This document shows positions 25,620-33,644 of a DNA stretch of 64,000 nucleotides, piece by piece. Origin of the DNA: Microbacterium paraoxydans (GTDB lineage: Bacteria > Actinomycetota > Actinomycetes > Actinomycetales > Microbacteriaceae); the NCBI RefSeq assembly GCF_020524545.1, contig NZ_JAIVLG010000002.1, positions 248,001 to 312,000 on the forward strand, read 5' to 3'. The notes beneath the pieces were generated by a model. The model was given only the letters and a program-made list of their open reading frames with translations. It searched no databases and had not been told where the DNA came from. A program made the translations under genes and the position numbers. Numbering within the stretch: position 1 is the stretch's first letter; each line of letters opens with the position of its first letter.

Positions 25620-25625
25620 TAGGCT
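25620..25625 (+). promoter_or_regulatory. -10 box of a leaderless promoter
   Basis: TAGGCT is followed by GAACGG and the ATG of acpS. The same box and nearly the same spacer (GAACGA) precede csrA. Confidence 0.5.
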
Positions 25626-25631
25626 GAACGG

Positions 25632-25991
25632 ATGATCATCGGCACAGGCATCGACCTCGTGGACATTCCGCGGTTCGAGCGCACGATGACCCGGACGCCC
25701 CGCCTCCTGGAGCGGCTCTTCGCCCCCTCCGAGCGTCCGCTGCGCCTTCCCTCACTGGCCGCACGGTATGCCGCCAAAGAGGCGCTGATCAAGGCGCTCG
25801 GCGGCTCGGACGGCGTGCACTGGACCGAGATCGAGATCGCCTCGGAGGCGTCGGGCCGCCCGCACTTCGTCCTCTCCGGATCGACCGCCGCTGTCGTCGA
25901 GGAACGAGGCATCCGCACCTTGCATCTGACCCTCACCCACGACGCGGGCCTCGCTGCTGCGTTCGTCGTCGCCGAAGGAGCGCCGCTGTGA
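25632..25991 (+). CDS. acpS: Holo-[acyl-carrier-protein] synthase
   Basis: The 119-residue protein has both signature blocks of AcpS: GTGIDLVDIPRFE with the metal-binding aspartate at the N-terminus, and AARYAAKEALIKALG near residue 45. A conserved LTLTHDAGLAAAFVV ends the fold. It transfers 4-phosphopantetheine from CoA to acyl carrier protein, so it uses the product of the CoA pathway begun by coaA upstream. The stop overlaps the alr start by four bases. The length is normal for the family. Confidence 0.95.
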   Translation: MIIGTGIDLVDIPRFERTMTRTPRLLERLFAPSERPLRLPSLAARYAAKEALIKALGGSDGVHWTEIEIASEASGRPHFVLSGSTAAVVEERGIRTLHLTLTHDAGLAAAFVVAEGAPL

Positions 25992-27094
25992 CCGTCCCGT
26001 TCCGCGAGGCGACCGTCGACCTCGATGCCGTCGCCGACAACGTCCGGCACTTCCGCCGGCTCACCGGTGTCGACGTGATCGCGGTCGTCAAGGCCGGAGC
26101 CTACGGGCACGGTGCGGCCGCGACCGCTGTCGCAGCGCTCTCCGCCGGGGCGACACGCCTCGGCGTCGCCGAGATCCCCGAAGCCCTCGAACTGCGCAGG
26201 CAGGGCGTCCGTGCGCCGATCATGGCATGGCTGCATGCGCCGGGCGAGCGATTCGAGCACGCGGCCGCGCAGGATGTGGAGATCGGTGTCTCCTCCTTCG
26301 ATCAGCTCGAGGCCGCGGCTGCTGCGGCCGCCGTCGACCGTCCGGTCGGAGTGCACCTGAAGTTCGAGACCGGGCTCTCGCGCAACGGCATCGCCCCGGC
26401 CGACTGGGGGCGGGTGCTGGCGGAGGCCGCACGCCTGGAGCGGATCGGGCGGCTGCGCATCGTCGGACTCTTCAGCCACCTCTCCAACACCTCCGCGGAG
26501 GACGACCGGGCCGCGCTGGCGAAGTTCGAGGAGGGCGTCGCCGCGGCTTCCTCGTTCGGGATCCACCCCGAGATCAGGCACATCGCCGCCACCGCCGCAG
26601 CGATCGATCTGCCCGAGACGCGGCTCGATGCCGTCCGGATCGGCATCGGGCTCTTCGGCCTCTCACCGTTCGACGACCGCAGCTCCGCCGAGCTCGGCCT
26701 GCGTCCGGCGATGACCCTGCGCGGAGCGATCGCAGCGGTCCGCCGGGTGCCGGCGGGCACGGGCGTCTCCTACGGTTACGCGCACCGCACCGATCGAGAC
26801 ACCACGCTGGTGCTCGTGCCCCTCGGCTACGCCGACGGCGTGCCCCGGAACGCTTCGGGCAGGCTCCCGGTCTCCATCGGCGGACGGCGTTTCGTCAACG
26901 TCGGGAGGATCGCGATGGATCAGTTCGTCGTCGACGTCGGCGATACGCCCGTCTCCGTGGGGGACGAAGTGGTGCTGTTCGGCGATCCCACCCTGGGCGT
27001 GCCCTCGGCGGCGGACTGGGCGGCTGCGGCCGGCACGATCAACTACGAGATCGTCACGCGCATCGGACCCCGCGTGCCCCGGAGGGCATCGTGA
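25988..27094 (+). CDS. alr: Alanine racemase
   Basis: The 368-residue enzyme has the PLP-binding lysine at residue 35 in DVIAVVKAGAYGHG, at the start of the TIM barrel. The C-terminal beta domain has GVSYGYAHRT with the second catalytic tyrosine, followed by LVPLGYADGVPRNASG and NVGRIAMDQFVVDV. It interconverts L- and D-alanine for peptidoglycan. The GTG start has GAAGGAG upstream and overlaps the acpS stop. Its stop overlaps the tsaE start by four bases, so the three genes form one translationally coupled unit. Confidence 0.96.
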   Translation: MTVPFREATVDLDAVADNVRHFRRLTGVDVIAVVKAGAYGHGAAATAVAALSAGATRLGVAEIPEALELRRQGVRAPIMAWLHAPGERFEHAAAQDVEIGVSSFDQLEAAAAAAAVDRPVGVHLKFETGLSRNGIAPADWGRVLAEAARLERIGRLRIVGLFSHLSNTSAEDDRAALAKFEEGVAAASSFGIHPEIRHIAATAAAIDLPETRLDAVRIGIGLFGLSPFDDRSSAELGLRPAMTLRGAIAAVRRVPAGTGVSYGYAHRTDRDTTLVLVPLGYADGVPRNASGRLPVSIGGRRFVNVGRIAMDQFVVDVGDTPVSVGDEVVLFGDPTLGVPSAADWAAAAGTINYEIVTRIGPRVPRRAS

Positions 27095-27573
27095 GCGTGG
27101 ACCCCGCATTCCTCGGTCGACGGGAGATCGCGACGTCCGAGGAGATGGAGCAGCTCGGCTTCCGGATCGGCGAACAGCTGGAGGCGGGGGATCTGCTCAT
27201 CCTGACCGGGCCGCTGGGCGCGGGGAAGACGACGTTCACCCGTGGTCTCGCCGAAGGGCTCGGCGTGCGCGGCCCCGTGCAGAGCCCGACCTTCGTGATC
27301 GCGCGTACGCACCCTTCACTGGTCGGGCGTGCGCCGCTCGTGCACGTCGACGCGTACCGACTCGGATCGGCTGCAGAGCTCGAAGACCTCGACCTGGATC
27401 TCGAGCGCTCGGTGGTCGTGATCGAGTGGGGGAGGGGGATGGCCGAGGAACTCGCGGACTCGTGGTGGGACATCGAACTCGAACGGCCGGTCGGCGCCTC
27501 CGACCTCGACCCGTCGGAGCTCGACGCGGACGCCCCACGGATCGTCACCGTCGTGCGCGAGGGAATCTCATGA
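27091..27573 (+). CDS. tsaE: tRNA threonylcarbamoyladenosine biosynthesis ATPase TsaE
   Basis: The 160-residue protein has the P-loop LTGPLGAGKTTFTRGLAEGLG, the SPTFVIART segment, HVDAYRL, and Walker B-like VVVIEWGRGMAEEL. All are standard for TsaE, which drives the TsaB-TsaD complex that modifies tRNA position A37. In related genomes tsaB and tsaD usually come next; here the stop overlaps a two-component response regulator instead, so the partner genes must lie elsewhere. The start overlaps the alr stop as GTGA. Confidence 0.93.
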   Translation: MSVDPAFLGRREIATSEEMEQLGFRIGEQLEAGDLLILTGPLGAGKTTFTRGLAEGLGVRGPVQSPTFVIARTHPSLVGRAPLVHVDAYRLGSAAELEDLDLDLERSVVVIEWGRGMAEELADSWWDIELERPVGASDLDPSELDADAPRIVTVVREGIS

Positions 27574-28373
27574 GTGCGTCATCGGCCTCCCCCCTCGTCG
27601 CCGTGATCATCGACGACGACCCGGGGGTCCGCTCCCTCCTGGACGAGGTGTTCCTCGCGGCTGGATTCGAGACCTTCCTCGCAGAGTCGGGTCCGGAAGG
27701 AATCGCGGCCGTCGAGCAGCACCATCCGGTGATCACCACCCTCGACATCAATCTGCCGGGGATCGACGGATTCGAGGTCGCGCGCCGCATCCGGCAGGTC
27801 AGCGACACCTTCGTCATCATGCTCTCGGCGCTGTCGGACGAGTCCGATGTGGTCCTCGGCCTGACCTCCGGCGCGGACGAGTACCTGGTGAAACCGTTCC
27901 GGCCCCGCGAGCTTCGTGCGCGCATCCAGGCCCTCCTGCGGCGGCCGCACCCCGCGGGCCCACCCCCGACGCCCGAGCCGCGCCCCGTGGCCGGACACGA
28001 GCCGTCGTCCGACGGCGCGACGGTGCTGACCTGGCGGGGCCTGGTGCATCGCGATCTCAGCCTCGATCTGGACACGCGTCTGGTGCTCGTCGGTCAGAAG
28101 CGGATCGATCTCACCCCCACGGAGTTCGACCTGCTCGCGGCGATCCTCGAGGCGAACATCCGCGTGTGCAGCAAGGCGGAACTCGCTCGCGGACTGCGCG
28201 GGGCACCACCGGGGTCGAACGACTATGTCAGCGAGCCTGACAAACGGGCCATCGAGACGCACATCGCGAATCTGCGGCGAAAGCTCGGTGACAGCTCGGC
28301 GAGACCGCGCTACATCGAGACCGTGCGCGGAGTCGGGTATCGTCTGACTCGCGCCGATGACACAGCGGACTGA
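27570..28373 (+). CDS. OmpR/PhoB-family response regulator
   Basis: The 267-residue protein has a receiver domain with acidic residues in AVIIDDDPG, the phospho-acceptor Asp59 in TLDINLPG, a conserved Ser (MLSALSDE) and Lys in LVKPFRPREL. A linker of about 35 residues rich in Pro leads to a winged-helix DNA-binding domain (KRIDLTPTEFDLLAAIL to YIETVRGVGYRLTR). The ATG overlaps the tsaE stop. The cognate kinase is encoded 205 bases downstream, past an array of small hairpins. Targets are unknown. Confidence 0.92.
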   Translation: MSASSASPLVAVIIDDDPGVRSLLDEVFLAAGFETFLAESGPEGIAAVEQHHPVITTLDINLPGIDGFEVARRIRQVSDTFVIMLSALSDESDVVLGLTSGADEYLVKPFRPRELRARIQALLRRPHPAGPPPTPEPRPVAGHEPSSDGATVLTWRGLVHRDLSLDLDTRLVLVGQKRIDLTPTEFDLLAAILEANIRVCSKAELARGLRGAPPGSNDYVSEPDKRAIETHIANLRRKLGDSSARPRYIETVRGVGYRLTRADDTAD

Positions 28374-28386
28374 CCGGGGCGGGGCC

Positions 28387-28466
28387 GCGGCTCCCCAGCC
28401 GCAGCCCCGATGCCTGCGAGTCCCCACTCGCGTGGCCCCGGCGTCTGCGTTGTTCCCCAGTCGCAG
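28387..28466. repeat. Three tandem hairpins with CCCC loops
   Basis: GCGGCT-CCCC-AGCCGC (28387-28402) and GCGAGT-CCCC-ACTCGC (28416-28431) are perfect 6-bp stems. A third copy (28445-28466) has a CTGCG/CGCAG stem plus a TT bulge and the same CCCC loop. The loop side also reads as the direct repeat TCCCCAnnCGC. The stem bases change in a paired way between copies, suggesting that the structure matters. Confidence 0.6.
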
Positions 28467-28578
28467 TATCGGCCCCACTCAGAATGCTAGGGGTGCGGGG
28501 CCGCCTGAAGAGCGGGCTTGACGGATCTTTGAGTAATCTTGCGGGAAACCTGAGCTTCGAGCGGAAAGGCGAGCGTCG

Positions 28579-30177
28579 ATGATCCGCACCGTGTCGATCT
28601 GGCGCTGGCAACTGGTCTTCACCGGCAGCGTGGTCGCGATCGTCGTGATGATCACGGCCTTCAAACCCCAGACCTTCGGCAACGCCTTGGTCGTCGCGGG
28701 GGCCGTGCTCGTCCTCGTCACGAGCGTGCTCACGCTGATCGTGCCGTGGCACCGTCTGCCGCGCTCCGCCGCCGCCGTCGTGCCCCTCCTGGATGCGCTC
28801 GCGATCGGGTTCACCACCAGTGCGCCGGATCTCCGTCTGGGGTTCCTGTGGGTCTTCCCGGTCGTCTGGCTGGCCACGTACTTCACCCTCCCGTGGGTGT
28901 TCGGCGGCATCGTCTTCATGGGCGCCACGCTCGTGCTGTTCGCCGAGCAGCGCGGCTCGCCGGCGGACATCCTGCTGCGCCTGCTGACCCTCGTCATCAC
29001 CCTGGGGTTCCTCGGCGTGACGGTGCGCATCGGCGCGCAGCGCTCGCGGGCCGCGCGTCGGCTTCTGCAACGTCGCTCCGAGCAGGTCAATCGTGCGGCG
29101 GAACGGGCGGAGGCGAATCAGCGGCGGGTGATCCAGATCGTCGACGCCCTGAGCGTCGCCCTCGTCGTCGTCACGGCGGGAGGGCGGATCCTGCAGATGA
29201 ACGACGCCTACCGTGCGCTCTACGGCCGCGATCGTTTCGGCGCGGAGCTCTCCACGGCCGCGGTCGAGTACGACGCCCGACGGGGTGTCGCACTGCCTCC
29301 CTCGCGCACCTCGCTCGCCCGCGCCGCCGCCGGAGAGAAGCTCGACGCCGAGCGCGTGTGGCTGTTCGACGGCGCCGGGCACTGGCGGGCGCTCGAGGTG
29401 AGCACGGAGCCGATGGCCGGCGTCGGCGGAGGCGAGGCGATCACCCTGGTCGTGATCGACGACGTGACCGCTCGGCTCGAGGTCGACGAGGAACGTCGGG
29501 CCTTCAACGCCATGATCTCGCACGAGTTGCGCAATCCCCTCACGGCGATCATCGGCCACGTCGACCTGCTCCGTGAACGCGAAGACCTCCCCGGGCGAGT
29601 TCCGGCGCAGCTGGAGATCATCGCGAACTCGGGAGAGCGCATGCAGGATCTGGTCGCGAGCATCCTCCGGCAGACGAGTCGCACCGCTCAGGATCCGTTC
29701 GAATCCGTGGATCTGCGCGAGATCGTCGAATCGGCGGCGGCATCGTACGCACCCGTCATCGCGGGCAACAGGCAGACGCTCCGGGTCGAGGGCGCCGCGA
29801 GCCTCGTCATCTCCGGTGATGCCTTCCGGCTGCGTCAGGTGGTCGACAATCTGCTGAGCAACGCCGCGAAGTACACCCCCGCGGGCGGAAGCATCGACGT
29901 CGAGCTGAGCGTCGCGACGAACGGTCAGGCTGTGGTCACCATCGTCGACGACGGATTCGGTATCGCCGCAGATGACGTGGCCCGCGTGTTCGAGCCCTAC
30001 TTCCGCACCGATGACGCCGTGCGCGCCGGTATCAGCGGTACCGGGCTCGGCATGGGTATCGTGCGGGAGATCATCGCCGCACACGAAGGCAGCATCGACC
30101 TCGCCAGTGAGGTCGGTGTCGGCACCCGAGTGACTCTGCGCTTTCCGCAGCGTCGAGTGATGGAGGCTCAGGCATGA
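28579..30177 (+). CDS. Membrane-bound sensor histidine kinase
   Basis: The 532-residue protein has about five to six membrane segments in residues 8-160 and almost no extracellular domain. A PAS-like region follows (RRVIQIVDALSVALVVVTAGGRILQMNDAYRALYG). The dimerisation/phosphotransfer domain has His315 in FNAMISHELRNPLTAIIGH. The ATPase part shows an N box (NLLSNAAKYTP), G1 (DDGFGI), F (FEPYFRTD) and G2 (GTGLGMGI). With so little outside the membrane, it probably senses a membrane or cytoplasmic signal. It is paired with the response regulator upstream, and its stop overlaps the next gene. Confidence 0.92.
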   Translation: MIRTVSIWRWQLVFTGSVVAIVVMITAFKPQTFGNALVVAGAVLVLVTSVLTLIVPWHRLPRSAAAVVPLLDALAIGFTTSAPDLRLGFLWVFPVVWLATYFTLPWVFGGIVFMGATLVLFAEQRGSPADILLRLLTLVITLGFLGVTVRIGAQRSRAARRLLQRRSEQVNRAAERAEANQRRVIQIVDALSVALVVVTAGGRILQMNDAYRALYGRDRFGAELSTAAVEYDARRGVALPPSRTSLARAAAGEKLDAERVWLFDGAGHWRALEVSTEPMAGVGGGEAITLVVIDDVTARLEVDEERRAFNAMISHELRNPLTAIIGHVDLLREREDLPGRVPAQLEIIANSGERMQDLVASILRQTSRTAQDPFESVDLREIVESAAASYAPVIAGNRQTLRVEGAASLVISGDAFRLRQVVDNLLSNAAKYTPAGGSIDVELSVATNGQAVVTIVDDGFGIAADDVARVFEPYFRTDDAVRAGISGTGLGMGIVREIIAAHEGSIDLASEVGVGTRVTLRFPQRRVMEAQA

Positions 30178-31325
30178 CCCCGCTCGTTCCCGTCAACGTC
30201 GACATCACGACCAGCATGGTCGCGGTGGTCACGGTGCTCACCGCCATCGTGATCGGTCTCGGCACCCTCGCGCGCCCGAGCAGGGCGACCGTCACCTGGG
30301 GAGCGGCGTTCGGTCTGGGGATGCTCGGTGCCTACCTCTGGCTCGCCGGGCAGCAGATGACGGAGACCAGGGTCCTGCTCGCCGCGGCCTCTGCTCTGCT
30401 GCTCTGCTTCGAGCCCCTCGTGTGGGTCGGACTGCGGATGCACTTCCGGCGCCGCGAACGGTGGTGGCTGGTCGTCCCCTACCTCGTGATCGCGCCCACG
30501 CTGCTGGTGACGACTGCCGACACCCCGTGGTACCTGCCGTCGTTCCACCTCGTCTTCCTGGGCAGCGCCGTCTTCGGCGGGCTCGTGGCCTACGAGCTGC
30601 TGCGCGACCGGCCGGCGGCCAGGGACATCGTGCTCCCGCTGGCGCTCGCCTCCTGCGGACTCGTGGTGGTCGCGGTCGTGAGCACCTTCTCGGCACTGCT
30701 GTCGGGTGGCGTGTCGGTCGGTGCGCAACTGAGCGCCCTGCGCGGCATGAACGCCGTCGGGACCGTGGTGGTGAGCACCTGTGCCGCATTCACCCTCGTC
30801 CTGATGGTGCGCGTGGAGGCGAAGAAGAGCGATGCCGGCGATTTCATGGAGCGCGCACGTCGTCGGCTCCGCAAGGCCGAGGCGCAGAACGATCTCCCGT
30901 GGTCGGTGCTCGATATCCGACTCGACGACCCCACCGATCTCCGAGAGGCATCGACGGGTGCCGCGTTCGCGTTCATCGTCGACCGATTCCACCATGACAT
31001 CCAGGAGGCCCTGCCCGCGTCGGCCGACGCCGACCGGGTGGAGGACGGTCGGGCGATCGTCGTGATCCGTGGCGGCGACGAGTCGGTACGTCACCACCTG
31101 CGCGGGATCTTGACGCGCATCTCGATGATCGACCGGGAGACGACGACCGGGATCCGATCGTCCGCGAGCATCGGCTGGGCGACCGCTTCGGTGGTCGGTT
31201 TCGACTTCGACATGCTCACGGCTACCGCGGGGCAGGCGGCCGCGCGAGCCCGTGCCGCAGGCGGCGATCAGTGGAAGCGCGCCGACGAGACGGATCTGGA
31301 GCGGGCCGCGTCCATCGTCGGCTAG
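30174..31325 (+). CDS. Seven-segment membrane protein with degenerate GGDEF domain
   Basis: The 383-residue protein has about seven hydrophobic segments in residues 12-215. The C-terminal 150 residues resemble a GGDEF domain: VVIRGGDESVRHHLRGIL with the signature as GGDES (residues 300-304), then SASIGWATAS and a closing AAARARAAGGDQWKR. The early DxDxFKxxND block of active cyclases is not recognisable, and Phe of GGDEF is Ser. It may bind c-di-GMP or GTP, or act as a receptor without making c-di-GMP. It is translationally coupled to the kinase and overlaps the convergent csrA by four bases. Confidence 0.7.
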   Translation: MTPLVPVNVDITTSMVAVVTVLTAIVIGLGTLARPSRATVTWGAAFGLGMLGAYLWLAGQQMTETRVLLAAASALLLCFEPLVWVGLRMHFRRRERWWLVVPYLVIAPTLLVTTADTPWYLPSFHLVFLGSAVFGGLVAYELLRDRPAARDIVLPLALASCGLVVVAVVSTFSALLSGGVSVGAQLSALRGMNAVGTVVVSTCAAFTLVLMVRVEAKKSDAGDFMERARRRLRKAEAQNDLPWSVLDIRLDDPTDLREASTGAAFAFIVDRFHHDIQEALPASADADRVEDGRAIVVIRGGDESVRHHLRGILTRISMIDRETTTGIRSSASIGWATASVVGFDFDMLTATAGQAAARARAAGGDQWKRADETDLERAASIVG

Positions 31326-31573
31326 GAGGTTCGGGACTCCCGACCCCTGGCGAGCGCGGTCGCGATCGCGCCCTCCGCCTCCGCCCCGGTCTCGGCCGCG
31401 GCCGAGACGTTCTCGGCGACGACCGCTTCGATGATCTCGGTGCGCTGGATGCGTGTCTCGCGCGGGGCCTTCACACCGATGCGCACACTGTCGCCCTTGA
31501 TCTCGAGCAGCGTGATCTCGATGTCGCCGTCGATGCGCACGCTCTCACCGATCCGCCTCGTCAAAACCAGCAT
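31322..31573 (-). CDS. csrA: Carbon storage regulator CsrA
   Basis: The 83-residue protein begins with the classic CsrA fold MLVLTRRIGESVRIDGDIEITLLEIKGDSVRIGVKAPRE, with the RNA-binding Arg44-like residue in VKAPRETRIQR. A tail of about 25 Ala/Glu-rich residues is longer than usual. CsrA binds GGA motifs near Shine-Dalgarno sites and often controls flagellin translation, antagonised by FliW, which is not in the window. It is last in the flagellar operon, four bases after flhA, and also has its own TAGGCT box inside flhA. Confidence 0.95.
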   Translation of the reverse strand: MLVLTRRIGESVRIDGDIEITLLEIKGDSVRIGVKAPRETRIQRTEIIEAVVAENVSAAAETGAEAEGAIATALARGRESRTS

Positions 31574-31577
31574 TCGT

Positions 31578-33644
31578 TCAGCCTACTGCCGCGGAGACGG
31601 CGCCGACCGCGGCCGAGGGCGCGGGGGCATCGCGAACCACGCCGACGGTCTCGATCGTGAGCGCGGCGGCCGTCGCTTCGGTGTACGAGAGCACCGGAAG
31701 GCCGTCGGTCTGCGCGGAGACGAGCCGCCGCACCGCCGGTCGCAGCGTCGGCGCGCATACCAGCACCGGTTCGCCACCCTCGCGTACCGACGCGACCGCC
31801 TGCTTCACCGACTCCACCACGGCCTCCATCCGCTGCGGGTCGAAGACGATCTGGCTGCCCTCGTCGCCGGTCCGCAGGCTCTCGAGCATCGCCTGCTCGA
31901 GAAGCGGGTTGATCATGACCACGCGCAGGACGCCGCCGTCCGCGAACCGCGCCGCGATCGCCGGGCCGAGAGCAGCTCGTGCGGCTTCGATCAGGCCCTC
32001 CGGATCGGTCGAGGTCCTCGCCCGCAGCGCGAGCGCTTCGTAGATGCGGCTGAGGTCGTTGATCGGAACCCGTTCGGCGAGGAGTCCCTGGAGTACGCGC
32101 TGCACCTCCGCGAGGGACAGCAACGCCGGGGTGAGCTCCTCGACCGCCGCGGGGGAGGCCTGTTTGAGCGCGTCCGTGAGCTGGCGCACGTCCTCGCGAC
32201 TGAGCAGCCGCGCTGCGTGGGCGTGGATCACGCTGGAGAGATGCGTGATGATCACGCTCGCGCGGTCGACCACGGTCGCTCCCGAGAACTCGGCGCTGTG
32301 GCGCATCTCGAGGGGGATCCACTTGCCGTCGAGCCCGAACACCGGGTCGAGGGTCGCTGCACCGGGAAGCGATTCCAGGCCCTGCCCGAGCGCGAGCACG
32401 GAGCCGGCCGGCGCGGTGCCCCTCCCGGTCTCGACCCCGGCGATGCGGATGACGTAGGTGGCCTGCGGCAGCTCGATGCTGTCCCTGGTGCGCACCGGCG
32501 GGGCGATCAGGCCCAGATCGAGGGCGATCCGCCGGCGGAGGGCCTTCACCCGCGCCAGGAGATCGTCGGGTCCTCCGGTGACCAGATCGACGATGTCGGG
32601 GGAGAGCAGGATCTCGAGCGGGTGCACGCGCATCTTCTCGATCAGCTCCTCCGGTTGATCCGCGGGAGCCGGCGCAGGGGTCTGCGCCGCGATGGCCTCG
32701 TCGCGCTTCTGCGTCGCCTTGATGCGCTGCGCGATCAGCAGCAGAAGGGCGCCGATCGCCACGAACGGCAGCATCGGCATGTGCGGGATCAGCGACAGGA
32801 CGATCGCGGCGCAACCGGCGATGATGAGCGCGTTGCGGGACTGGCCGAGCTGTGCGGACGCGGCGGTGCCCATCTCCGCCTCGGCCGTCGAGCGGGTCAC
32901 GATCATGCCGGTGGAGACCGCCATCAGCAGCGCGGGGATCTGGGTGACGAGCCCGTCGCCGATGGTGAGGAGGCTGTACGTGCTCACGGCCCCGTCGATC
33001 GTCATGCCGTGCTGGACGATCCCGATCGCGATGCCGCCGACCACGTTGATGATGATGATGACGAGCCCGGCGATCGCGTCGCCCTTGACGAACTTGGAGG
33101 CACCGTCCATGGCGCCGTAGAAGTCGGCCTCGGCGGCGACCTCCGCGCGACGTTCCCGGGCTTCGGCGTCGGTGATGAGTCCCGCATTGAGGTCGGCGTC
33201 GATCGCCATCTGCTTGCCCGGCATGGCGTCGAGCGTGAACCTCGCCCCGACTTCGGCCACGCGCTCCGCTCCCTTGGTCACCACGACGAACTGGATGACG
33301 ACGAGGATCAGGAAGACCACGGCGCCGATGATGAGGGAGCCACCCACAGCGATCGCGCCGAACGCCTCGATCACCTGGCCGGCGTAGGCCTCGCCGAGCA
33401 CCAAGCGCGTGGAGGCGACGTTGAGCCCCAGCCGGAACAGCGTCGCGACGAGCAGCAGCGAGGGGAACACCGAGAAGTCCAGGGGCTTCTTGACGAACAT
33501 CGACGTGAGCAGGATCACGAGCGCGAACATGATGTTCAGGATGATGAGGATGTCGAGCAGGAACGGCGGCACCGGAACGACCAGCAGCATGATGATGCCG
33601 ACGACGCCGACGGGCACCATCAGCTTGAGGAAGAGCTGTCTCAT
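31578..33644 (-). CDS. flhA: Flagellar export gate protein FlhA
   Basis: The 688-residue protein has eight predicted membrane segments in the first 320 residues, with the FHIPEP signature around FRLGLNVASTRLVLGEAYAGQVIEAFG. A large cytoplasmic domain follows that docks chaperone-substrate complexes. It uses the proton gradient in type III export. The start is the ATG at 33644, overlapping the flhB stop as ATGA. The same frame stays open upstream into flhB territory, but that part has no FlhA similarity. Confidence 0.95.
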   Translation of the reverse strand: MRQLFLKLMVPVGVVGIIMLLVVPVPPFLLDILIILNIMFALVILLTSMFVKKPLDFSVFPSLLLVATLFRLGLNVASTRLVLGEAYAGQVIEAFGAIAVGGSLIIGAVVFLILVVIQFVVVTKGAERVAEVGARFTLDAMPGKQMAIDADLNAGLITDAEARERRAEVAAEADFYGAMDGASKFVKGDAIAGLVIIIINVVGGIAIGIVQHGMTIDGAVSTYSLLTIGDGLVTQIPALLMAVSTGMIVTRSTAEAEMGTAASAQLGQSRNALIIAGCAAIVLSLIPHMPMLPFVAIGALLLLIAQRIKATQKRDEAIAAQTPAPAPADQPEELIEKMRVHPLEILLSPDIVDLVTGGPDDLLARVKALRRRIALDLGLIAPPVRTRDSIELPQATYVIRIAGVETGRGTAPAGSVLALGQGLESLPGAATLDPVFGLDGKWIPLEMRHSAEFSGATVVDRASVIITHLSSVIHAHAARLLSREDVRQLTDALKQASPAAVEELTPALLSLAEVQRVLQGLLAERVPINDLSRIYEALALRARTSTDPEGLIEAARAALGPAIAARFADGGVLRVVMINPLLEQAMLESLRTGDEGSQIVFDPQRMEAVVESVKQAVASVREGGEPVLVCAPTLRPAVRRLVSAQTDGLPVLSYTEATAAALTIETVGVVRDAPAPSAAVGAVSAAVG
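31580..31585 (-). promoter_or_regulatory. Internal -10 box for csrA within the end of flhA
   Basis: The last codons of flhA read GTA GGC TGA, which contains TAGGCT. Six bases (GAACGA) then separate this box from the csrA ATG, the same layout as acpS. csrA could thus be made independently of the flagellar operon. Confidence 0.45.

Noticed and set aside
24314..26581. A 755-codon minus-strand frame over glmS, acpS and alr
   Set aside because: It is antisense to three unmistakable housekeeping genes.
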